A DNA stretch of 64,000 nucleotides from contig NC_010175.1 of assembly GCF_000018865.1 (NCBI RefSeq), forward strand, positions 434,001 through 498,000. The letters are read 5' to 3'. The notes under the pieces were generated by a model. That model was not told the origin of the DNA, did not search any database, and saw nothing but the letters and a program-made list of their open reading frames with translations. Positions within the stretch are counted from its first letter, which is position 1, and the number at the start of each line of letters is the position of its first letter. This DNA comes from Chloroflexus aurantiacus J-10-fl (GTDB lineage: Bacteria > Chloroflexota > Chloroflexia > Chloroflexales > Chloroflexaceae). Both the position numbers and the translations under genes were made by a program. This document shows positions 53,610 through 63,300 of the stretch, piece after piece.

Positions 53610-54482
53610 ATGCGTAGAGATGAATTGAACCGGGCCATCCACGATCTCTACCGCGCTGAACACGAAGCCCTTGGCGAGCGCGGTGGCTACGAGTTGCTGG
53701 AACGCGCTCGCCAGTGGAATCTCGCCCCCACCCTGGCTGCCGGTGGCGTGATTGTCTTTCCCCATGCCGGGGTCGCCGATTGCGGTCACCAGATTGCTGC
53801 TGCCGTTCACGCCTGCCTCGATAGCGGCGCAGATCGAGTGCTGGTTATCAGCGTGCTGCACGCCTGGAATGACGAGATGGAGCAGGCTCGCCGGCGCGTG
53901 GCTGCCGGTGGCTCTCCTTCTGCCGAGCGTTATTGGGGTATCCAGGGGCCAGGGCTTCAACGCGGAAATGAATGGCAACTCGATCACGCGCTCTACAGCT
54001 TTCGTTTCTTCTGGGAACTGGAAACCCGTCGGCGCGGGATTCGTGGCCCGCAGGTGATCGAACGTTATCCCTACCTGGCCGGTGGGCATCCAGAATTACT
54101 GCCCGGCATTGAAGAGTTGATCGAACTGGCTCAGGATGCAGTGATTGTCTCTACCGCCGATCCATTCCACCACGGTATTGGCTACGGCGACCCACCTGAA
54201 CAGTCATTCGCTCCCGCCGAAGGTGGTCTGGAACTGGCACGCCAAACGATTGAAGAGGGCATGCAACTCCTGGCGAACGGCGATTATTGGGGGTACAATC
54301 AACACTGCGTGCGCGCCAAGAGTGATGCCCGCGATGCCGGTCAGGTCTTCCGCTTTTTACGCGGCCCTCTCCAGGGTGAGATTCTCGATCTGGTGGCCAG
54401 TGATGCCACCCAACTCTATCAATCGCCGCCACCTACGTGGGTAGCCGCTCCTCTGGTGCGCTGGACGAAAGTAACTGTATGA
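53610..54482 (+). CDS. Memo-like (class III extradiol dioxygenase fold) protein
   Basis: 290 residues. Histidines at the positions used by Memo and LigB-like enzymes are visible: His52 in VFPHAG, His84 in ISVLHAW and the pair His187/188 in DPFHHGIGYG. Overall similarity to the AmmeMemoRadiSam B family is suggestive but distant, so function is open. Start 3 nt after pheS stop; the next gene starts inside its stop codon (ATGA), so it is locked into a pheS-Memo-EamA operon. Iron or zinc binding is inferred only from the His pattern. Confidence 0.6.
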   Translation: MRRDELNRAIHDLYRAEHEALGERGGYELLERARQWNLAPTLAAGGVIVFPHAGVADCGHQIAAAVHACLDSGADRVLVISVLHAWNDEMEQARRRVAAGGSPSAERYWGIQGPGLQRGNEWQLDHALYSFRFFWELETRRRGIRGPQVIERYPYLAGGHPELLPGIEELIELAQDAVIVSTADPFHHGIGYGDPPEQSFAPAEGGLELARQTIEEGMQLLANGDYWGYNQHCVRAKSDARDAGQVFRFLRGPLQGEILDLVASDATQLYQSPPPTWVAAPLVRWTKVTV

Positions 54483-55411
54483 ATCGACACCGCTTGTGGC
54501 TGTACACCGTGCTCTTCGCCGGGGTTCTGATCGCGTCAACGGCATCAATCCTGATTCGTTACGCTCAGGGCACCGGCATGTCGTCGCTGAGCATCGCTGC
54601 CGGACGATTGGGATTGGCCGCCCTGATTCTGACGCCACTGGCGTTGCACCGTTCTAGTCAGGAAATTCGCCACCTATCGCGCCGCGATGTGATCTTTGGC
54701 GCAGCAGCAGGTGTCTTTCTGGCGATCCACTTCGCCAGTTGGATTAGCTCACTCGAATATACGTCGGTAGCAAGCAGTGCGGCACTCGTCTCAACCAATC
54801 CACTCTGGGTTGGGCTGGCCTCACTCTTTTTGTTTCGCGAACGGTTGCCCTGGACAATCCTGGTTGGGATTGCCCTCACCCTGATTGGCACCATTGTGAT
54901 CGGCATTAGCGATAGCAGCAGTTCGACGCAGAGCAATCCCTTGCTCGGCAATACACTCGCGTTGATCGGTGCGATGACGGCCAGCGGTTATCTGTTGATT
55001 GGGCGCGATCTCCGTCGCCGCCTTTCGACGATGGCCTACATCTGGCTGGTATACACCAGTGCTGCCGTCGTGTTGGTGATCTGGACATTGATCAGTGGAC
55101 AGCAGTTTCTCGGCTTTCCCCCGCAGGCATATCTCTTTGTACTCGGTCTGGCACTCGGCCCACAACTCCTTGGGCACACTGCTTTTAACTATGCGCTCAG
55201 CGGTTTATCGGCCACGTATGTCGCCGTCGCCATTCTCGGTGAGCCAATCGGATCGTCGCTACTCGCGTTTCTTCTCTTCGGTGAGACCGTTGCCTTCTTA
55301 CAGTTTGTCGGAATTGCCCTGTTGCTCGTCGGGATTGTGATCGCTTCTATCGCCGAACAGCAGGCTCCGGAAAGCACTGCCCGACAGACTGCCGAGAATC
55401 AGACTGCGTAA
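54479..55411 (+). CDS. EamA/DMT-family transporter
   Basis: 310 residues, ten predicted membrane helices in two EamA repeats. Starts MNRHRLWLYTVLFAGVLIAST; ASSAALVSTNPLWVGLASLFLFRERL is the typical end of the first EamA repeat, and GEPIGSSLLAFLLFGETVAFLQFVGI of the second. Exporter of a metabolite such as amino acids or other small molecules, substrate unknown. Start overlaps the Memo-like stop by 4 nt. Confidence 0.92.
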   Translation: MNRHRLWLYTVLFAGVLIASTASILIRYAQGTGMSSLSIAAGRLGLAALILTPLALHRSSQEIRHLSRRDVIFGAAAGVFLAIHFASWISSLEYTSVASSAALVSTNPLWVGLASLFLFRERLPWTILVGIALTLIGTIVIGISDSSSSTQSNPLLGNTLALIGAMTASGYLLIGRDLRRRLSTMAYIWLVYTSAAVVLVIWTLISGQQFLGFPPQAYLFVLGLALGPQLLGHTAFNYALSGLSATYVAVAILGEPIGSSLLAFLLFGETVAFLQFVGIALLLVGIVIASIAEQQAPESTARQTAENQTA

Positions 55412-55431
55412 CTCACGGTCAGCAACACATG

Positions 55432-55440
55432 TGGTATGAT
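55432..55440 (+). promoter_or_regulatory. Extended -10 of the isomerase-like gene
   Basis: TGGTATGAT, 32 nt before the GTG start at 55472. Confidence 0.4.
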
Positions 55441-55471
55441 AGAAGACCTTGAAGTGAGATGAGGTTTGGCC

Positions 55472-56467
55472 GTGTTGATCGGTCTTTCCGCTTTGAGTTT
55501 TAGCTATCGTTGTGGTTTGATCGGGCGCGGCACGCCCCGTGCGGTTAGCCATCCGCTCGATATTGAGGGTGTGATGGCCCTGGCCAGCCGTGCCGGTCTG
55601 CAGAGCGTTGAATTTCCTCTCAGTCTGCTTCCCGATCTGTCGCCAGGTCGACTCAGCGCTCTGCGCGAACGGCTCACGCTATGCGGTCTGACCCCGGTCG
55701 CCGATAGCGATATTGTTGATGTTGATACGCTGCGTGCCCATATTCCGGCGGCAGCCATGATCGGCGCTCACGTCTTGCGCGTGCTGATCAGCCCGGTGCT
55801 GGAAGGGTACCGACGACCCTTTACCACCGACTGGCCTGCCCATCTGGCCGATGTGACAGATCGGTTACGGGCAGTTATCGATCTGGCTGCCGAACACAAT
55901 ATTATATTGGCCGTTGAAAATCACCAGGACGCGACCAGCGCCGATCTGGCCGCTATATGCGCAGCGGTAGATAGCCCGCACATTGGGGTCTGCTTTGATG
56001 CTGTGAATTGTCTGGTAGTGGGTGAAACGCCGTATGCAGCCCTTGAACGCCTGGGACCGCTGATCCGCAATGTCCATCTCGCCGACTACGAGACCTACCC
56101 GACGACGCAGGGCTGGCGATTGGTACGCTGCGCACTGGGTGAAGGTGATCTCGATATTCGTCGTCTCTTTCATTTAATCGAGCACTATGCCCCTGATGTT
56201 GCCTGCCAGATCGAACTGGTCAGCCATAGCGCCCGTCATGTGCGCATTCTCGACGATGACTGGTGGCAGGGGTATCCACCGTGCGATGTGCGAGAAGTCT
56301 TGCCGGTGTTACGACTCTTCGCGCAGACAATGCGCCTGCGCGATGACGACTGGCGTACTCCGTGGGAGCGTGGTGCCGGTGAAGAGCAGATCAGTCTCTA
56401 CGAAGATCAGCAGTATGCCACCTCGATTGCGTATCTGCGTACAATAGGCATTCTTCCTCGCCTGTGA
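55472..56467 (+). CDS. Sugar phosphate isomerase/epimerase (AP endonuclease 2 fold)
   Basis: 331 residues, TIM barrel of the xylose-isomerase-like superfamily. Metal-site glutamate lies in ILAVENHQD, with VCFDAVN and RNVHLADYE following. GEGDLDIRRLFHLIE resembles the C-terminal strand of myo-inosose or other epimerases. GTG start chosen because GATGAGG ends 7 nt before it; an upstream TTG at 55466 is too near to the ribosome site. Substrate unknown. No sugar kinase or dehydrogenase is adjacent. Confidence 0.82.
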   Translation: MLIGLSALSFSYRCGLIGRGTPRAVSHPLDIEGVMALASRAGLQSVEFPLSLLPDLSPGRLSALRERLTLCGLTPVADSDIVDVDTLRAHIPAAAMIGAHVLRVLISPVLEGYRRPFTTDWPAHLADVTDRLRAVIDLAAEHNIILAVENHQDATSADLAAICAAVDSPHIGVCFDAVNCLVVGETPYAALERLGPLIRNVHLADYETYPTTQGWRLVRCALGEGDLDIRRLFHLIEHYAPDVACQIELVSHSARHVRILDDDWWQGYPPCDVREVLPVLRLFAQTMRLRDDDWRTPWERGAGEEQISLYEDQQYATSIAYLRTIGILPRL

Positions 56468-56503
56468 GAAAAACAGTACTAAATTCCTGTCTCACCCCCC
56501 ATT

Positions 56504-56530
56504 TTGACCGACATACAGGCATGCTACAAT
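56504..56530 (+). promoter_or_regulatory. Promoter of the first beta-helix gene
   Basis: TTGACC (56504-56509) and TACAAT with a TGC extension (56522-56530), spacer 15 nt. 85 nt before the gene start. Confidence 0.45.
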
Positions 56531-56614
56531 CAATGACAACTGGTTGAGAAGCTGTTCAAAGGGTGCTGCGGCACCTTCCTGCTGCGCGCCGTAACGTCGG
56601 CGCAAGGAGATCGC

Positions 56615-59600
56615 ATGTCTGCGCGCAGAATCTGGTGGTTCGTTGTTGGCCTGTTATTCGTTGCCGGCACGCTGATCTGGCCTCAGCGTAGTTTTAGTCA
56701 GGCAGGGATCGATCAGTTTTTCGTTGATACATTGGCTGATAATCCAGTAGCCGATCTCAACACGCACTGTACAGATGCACTGCCAAACGCAAATTGCAGC
56801 CTCCGCCAGGCTATCGCGAAAGCCAACGCCGTTGCCGGCAGCAATCGCATTACGATCAACTTTGATCTTGTTACGGAAGGTTCAGTCGCATCAGCGCCCT
56901 ACATTATCACAATCACAACCGGCCAGCGCTTACCACCAATCACCAGAGCGAATGTGACCATCAGTGCCGATCTTCTTAATGGCGCTCCACAGGTTGCCAT
57001 CAATGCAAACAATAATGATGCCGGCCTGGTACTCAGTGGTGGTGGTGCCATCATTGAGGGTCTGGTTATTTACGGGGCCAGTAACGATGCCGGCACGTAA
57101 CCGCGGCAGTGGTATCTACATCAGCAGTAGCGGCAATACGGTGCGTAATTGCAGCATCGGGTTAACACTCGACGGTTCTGTGCCACCAGACACCTTGCGT
57201 AACCGCAATGGGATTGTGATTAGCGGTAGTGCTGCCGGTAATAATCAGATCGGCGCGGCCAATCAACCAAACACGATTGCCGGTAATACGGTAAACGGGA
57301 TTGTCATTAGCAATGCCTCAGACAACCGTATCCAGGGTAACCGGATCGGTGTCCTCTTTACCACTGCCACTGTCGTTCGTCCAAACGGTGGCTTCGGTGT
57401 CCAGATTCTGAGCGATACAACGATTGACCCCAACGGACGCGCCGAACGCAATCTTATCGGTGGTACAGAGAACTCTGAACGTAATATTATCGGTGGTAAT
57501 GGCCTGAGTGGGGTGTTGATTAGCGGCTCCCGAACCCTGACGACAACCATTGCCAGTAATTTGATCGGGGTGAATCTGGAAGCCGAAACCGGTCTCGGCA
57601 ACAACGGCGACGGCGTGCGGATTGAAGATGGTGCTCAGGCCACCCGCATCGGTAGTACGAACCAGACCCAACCCCTGGTGATCGGTGGCAATAGCGGGGC
57701 CGGCATTAGAATCCACGCCAACGGTGGTGCGGCACCATCCAACACCACGATTGATGGCTACGTTGTTGTTGGCTTGAGTCGGAGCGGTATCAATGCTCGA
57801 CCAAACACACAGGGCGGCATCTATCTCACTGAGAGTGCCGGTACCACGACAATTGGTAGCAGTGCGACTACCCTGCGTATCGGCTGGAATGGTGGGCCGG
57901 GTATCTGGATAGGGCCGGGAATAAGTGACGTCACTATTACCAACGCCTTTGTCGGTGCGCTGCCCGGCGGTATTCTGGCTGCCAACAATGGCGGCGTGGC
58001 GATCAACGGTGCCACCAATGTCACGATGACCGCTTCTACCGTAGCCGCAAACACCGCTTACGATCTCCAGATCGCGAACGCCAGTAATGTCTCGCTCGAT
58101 GGCAATCTCATCGGTCTCCACGCCGACGGGCGGAGTGTTGCCGGGAGTGTCACCGCCGGTATTTCGGTGACGAATAGCACGAATGTGACCATCGGTAACA
58201 CCACCGGCAATGTCATTGCGGCAGCAAACGGCCCCGGCATCGACATCAGTGGTAGTAGCAGTGTGAGCATTACCGTGCGCGCCAACATTCTTGGTCTGCG
58301 CCGTGATACGACCGGTGACGCCTACAGCGTCGCTGCCGCCCATGCCGGCCCGGCCATCCGCATCACCGATGCTGCGCAGATCAGCGTTGCCGGCAATGTG
58401 ATCGGCGGCAATGGTAGCGCCGCCGGCATTGAGCTGACCAATGTCCAATCGGCGACGCTTACCCAAAACCAGATCGGCTGGATCAATGATCCGGGTGGCG
58501 GTACCACACCGCTTGCCCGCCCGGCAGGGGTTGGTATTGCCTTAACGAACGTAACAACTGCAACCCTCAGCGGCAATCTGCTGCGGCTGAATACGGACGA
58601 CGGTGTTCGCCTGACCGACTCAAGCGCCGTGATCATTGACAACGCGAACGCAATTGAAGAGAACGGTGGCGATGGGGTGCAGGTTGGTGGCAATAGTCGG
58701 AATGTGCGGATTACCGGCAACCGCATTCGCGCCAATACCGGCTATGCGGTGTTGGTGACCGATACCGCCCAACGAGTGGGTATCACCCAAAATCAGATGG
58801 CGGCCAACAGCGCAGGTGGCATCCATCTCGCCAATACAACCCTGTACAGTGGCACAGGCGCCGATCCAGACCAGAGTCTCAATCGGCCCAACCACAGCAT
58901 TGATCCACCTTTTGATATTCAAGTTTCCCAGGATGGCATCATCACCGGTCGTGTCTTCACCAGCACCGCCGAACGAGAAGAAGACCTTGTCCCTGTTTCG
59001 GCCTGCGCCGGCTGCACGATCCAGGTCTATAGCCCCAATCCCGACCTGCCCAGCGCCGACGGTCAGGGATGGCAACAGCTTCAGGTGGTGGTCAACGGCA
59101 ACACCCGCGCCGACATTAATCAGGTCAGCGCGAGTGGGGTCTTCAATGCCCAAATGCTTGACGCGCCGGCCACCTATCGTCAACTAATCTTTGCCGCAAC
59201 CGATCAGTTTGGCAATACCTCACCATTTCACATCTTTACACCAACGGTCGATTTACGCCTGATCCCGCTCGATCCGGTGCAGCAAAGCGCAGCACCCGGC
59301 AGCAGCATCAGTTATCGGCTGCAACTTGAGAATCACGGTACGCTTCAGATCAATCGCATTCGACTGAGTACCTCTGGCACCCTGAGCGGCTGGACTGTTG
59401 CTACCGACCCGGCTGAGCGCTTTTCATTACCACCCGGTGGCACTCGCCAGATCACTATAACCCTGACTCTGCCCACCGGTACCCATCCCTCGATCCAGGT
59501 ACCAATTACCGACACCACGACGCTCTCACTCACTGCACCGGCAATGAGCGCAATCACACAAACGCTCAGGACGGAAGTACAGGCATTACCGGTTTTGGCT

Positions 59601-60368
59601 GCCAGCCCACTTACCGGTGCTGCCACCGTTCTCCCTTCAGACTCCTACATCTATCGCCACCAAATCACCAATAACGGCAACGTCACCGTACCGATTGATA
59701 TTAGCGCGACGACTGCCGATCTGGTTGGTCTCGACACCTACAACACGACGGTACTCACCCCATCGGTCACCCTGGCACCGGGAGCCAGTACCGAGATTGC
59801 CGTGCGCATTACTGTGCCTACGGGTGCTCAGACGACAACCCCCAGCGGTAATCCGGTACGTGCGACAACCGTTATTACCGCCACGCCGCGCGGATTCGGC
59901 TCCCAGGCGATCACGATGACCGATACCACTACTGTTGGCTTACGCTATGCTGCTGAACTGCGCAGCAGCTACGAGCAAGATGTCCGTGCCGGGCGCGAGG
60001 TTGTCTTCCTGCACACCTTGCGCAATACAAGCAATGGCCGCGCCACCTTCCAGCTCAATTTTGCCGCCAGCCGTGGCAGTACCCTGATCGCGTTCGAGTC
60101 GGCAACCAGCGGTGTCACCATCAGCGGCAATCGGGTGACTCTCGATAACATCGCCGATAGCGGCAAGATCAATCAGATCGTGCTGCGGGTCAGAGTGCAG
60201 ATTAGCGAACTGATCTTGCCGGGCAGTCGTGAAACCCTGCGCATCTGGGTTTCGATTCCCGACACAACTGAGCCACTGAGTGGTGCAGAAGTGCAGGATG
60301 TTGCGGTCGTTCGCGATTCATCAGGTGTTCTGGTGCCGGCCATCTGGGTACCGCTGGTCATGAACTAG
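56615..60368 (+). pseudogene. Giant secreted CSLREA beta-helix protein, frameshifted near residue 161
   Basis: A signal peptide (RIWWFVVGLLFVAGTLIWP) starts the protein. A CSLREA domain follows with HCTDALPNANCSLRQAIAKANA, then the reading stops at 57098-57100 after SNDAGT. The continuation RNRGSGIYISSSGNTVRNCS is in another frame and runs to 60368. One extra base (or two missing) near 57090-57101 explains the break; the intact product would have about 1250 residues. The second part has many right-handed beta-helix turns (NxIGG, GNxI) followed by NEW3/DUF11-like beta-sandwich repeats and ends IWVPLVMN. It is an extracellular wall or surface protein of unknown ligand. Sequencing error or true inactivation cannot be told apart. 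Confidence 0.8.
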
Positions 60369-60378
60369 GAGTGGCGCT

Positions 60379-63300
60379 ATGCACCGCCGTTTTCGCCTTG
60401 CCTTGCTCTTTCTCATCCTGGTGAGCCTGTTGCCATTTGCGCAACCGGCCAGCGCAGCGTCACTGGTTGTCAATTCCCTTGCCGATACGAATGATGGCGC
60501 CTGCACAACTGCACCCGACGGCTGCACGCTACGTGAGGCAATTCTGACTGCGAACAGCAACGGTGTGCCTGACACAATCACCTTTAGTGTGAGCGGCACG
60601 ATTTATGTGCAGAATAGCGGCTTGCCTCCCCTCAGCGAAGGCGGTACCACGATTGATGCGGGTGATAACCATACGATCATCGTGAGCGGTGAGCAGTTGC
60701 GGGATGCAAGCAATAACGTTATTCCGGCCCACGGCATCGTTATTGCCTCGAACGATAATGTTATCCGTGGACTGGTCATCATCCGCTTTAGTCGAGGGAT
60801 TGGTTTTACCGGCGGTGGTTCCGGTATCTACCTGCGTAACAATGCGCAGAATAACCTGATTGTCAATACCTGGATTGGGCACCTGAACGGTTCGCCTGAA
60901 CCAAACACCGGGTATGGTATTTTGATTGATGGTGGTGCCAGTAATAACCGCATCGGCACCGGCAATCCGACCGACCGTAACGTAATCAGCGGGAACACTG
61001 TCGCCGATATTGGTGTGAGCAATAATCTCAACACAACCCCGCTTAACGGGAACCAGATCGTTGGCAACTATATCGGCACCACAGTCAGCGGCGATGCCGA
61101 TCAGGATACTACTTCCGATCCAGGAAATCTTGGTGGTATCTCGATTGAGAACTATGCCTACAACACGCTGATCAGTGGTAATCTGATCGGTGGCTATACC
61201 GGTGCAAATGCCGCCGGTATTGTTTTGTTCAGCGACTCTACTAGCAGCGGCTCGCCATCCATTCCACGCGGCACACGTATCACCGGCAACTGGATCGGTG
61301 TCAATCCCACCGGCACTGTAATCGCCAACCGCATCGGCATCCTGGTAAGTGGCGGTGGAACTTACGGCGCAATCAATACCGAGATTGGTGATCCACTCAA
61401 CCCCATTGCCGGACGCAACTATATCGGCGGTAACACGAATGGTGGGATCGTTATTGCTGACACGACATTCGCGAGCGGCCCCACGACTATCGCCGGCAAC
61501 TACATCGGCGTTGCCCTGAACGCTAGCGGCAACCCTTTTCCGGTTGGTAACGGTACGATCAACCAGACGAGTGGTGGTGAAGGTATCTTTGTCGGTCGCA
61601 ACGCCGTCTCAACAATCATTGGGCCGGGAAACGTGATTGCCGGCGCTCGCACCAATGGCATTCGGATTCGTTCTGGCAACACTGTCGTGCGTGGCAATTA
61701 TATCGGGGTTGACCCCACCGGTACACAAACCACAACCACTACAATCAACAGCCCTACCGTTGGCTACGGCACGGGAGATGCCGGCGTCTGGATCGAGAAC
61801 GGGAGTAGTTCAGTCATTGGTGGAGCGAACCTGTCTGACCGCAATGTCATTGCCGCCGGCAATTTTGCTGTCACCGGTTCAGGTGCTGCGGTGTTGATCG
61901 AGCCTTGTGCCAGTGGCTGTAGTGCAAATGGCAATACAGTACAGGGGAATTATCTTGGTGTACGGGCTGACGGTAATGGTATCCTGGTGGGAAGCACCAT
62001 TGTCGCCGATAGCGAAGGCTTGCGGATCACAAACGCCAACAACAACACCGTCCGCAATAATCTGATCGGCGGGGTGGATCGCGGTATCAATGTGCGCATG
62101 AATGCCAGCAATAATCTCATTAGCGGTAATCGGATTGGAGTACGCGCTTCAAGTAGCGATACTCCAGGTAGTGGTACGACAACCCGTCGGGACGGTATTC
62201 AACTCAATAGCGGAACAAACAACCGCATTGAGTTCAATCTGATCGCCTTTACCGGCCAGAATAACACCTCTGCATTCAACGCTGCCCACGGTATTGTGGT
62301 CAGGAGCAGTAATAATCAATTGTTCGGCAATCGGCTGGTGCGTAACGGTCGGCTTGGCTTCGGTCACGGTATCTTCGTCGCCGATAATGTAACCGGGGTT
62401 CTGATCTCGCAAAACACGACCCAGGATAATGCTCAGGATGGCATTGGGCTTGGTAGTGGTGCAAATGGTGATCTCGCCGCACCATCATTTAATGCGGTAA
62501 CCCCTGGCTCGCCTACTGTTACCGGTACGACCGGCTGCGGTGCCGGTTGTGTGGTCGAAATCTTCACCACCAGCGCCAGCGTCAGCGACCGCAACCGCGA
62601 GGGGCCAGTCTTTCTTACCAGCACAACGACCGGTGTTGGTGGTGCGTTCAGCGTCAATGTCACCGGCTGTCTCGGCTATATCACCGCTACCGTCCATAAT
62701 CCAACGACGGGCAACAGCTCACCCTTCTCAAATGCGCTTGATGTTAACGCAACCGATGCCTGTAGCACGCCAACGGCAACACTCACCGTTACCGGCGGGA
62801 GCAGTCGTGCGGTCAGTATTGGCAGTACCTCGACGTACACGCTGACGCTCAGCCATACCTCTTTCGTCACCCGCACCTACACACTGACACTCGATAGCAC
62901 CCGTGGCTGGACCAGTGGACCGACGCTGGTTGAACTGCCACCCAATGGCAACACGCAGCTCATCATCAGCGTGGCAGTCCCCTTTACCGCAACTGCCGGC
63001 GATACGGATACGACCACGGTTACGGCCCGCAGTGATCAAACTGTCTCGAACCCAATCACACTGACCACCACAGCGCAGGCGATCACAATCATTCCAGCCC
63101 GCCCCGAAGTCTCTCCCGGTCAGATCGTCGAACGAACGGGCAACACAGTCACCTTTGTCCATACCATCACCAATACCGGCCAGCTTGTCGGTACCTTCAG
63201 CGTCATTCGCCCCGATGGCAGCAGTGGCTTACCTGTCTTCAGCGGCACCCCACCAACCGGCTGGAATATCCAATCCGCCACCCTGTCCAGCTCAACGCTC

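Noticed and set aside
53094-54089. 331-codon minus-strand frame opposite pheS and the Memo-like gene
   Set aside because: Antisense to a confident gene pair, no family match.
57318-58466. 382-codon minus-strand frame in the beta-helix gene
   Set aside because: Arises from the repetitive Gly/Asn/Thr codons on the other strand.
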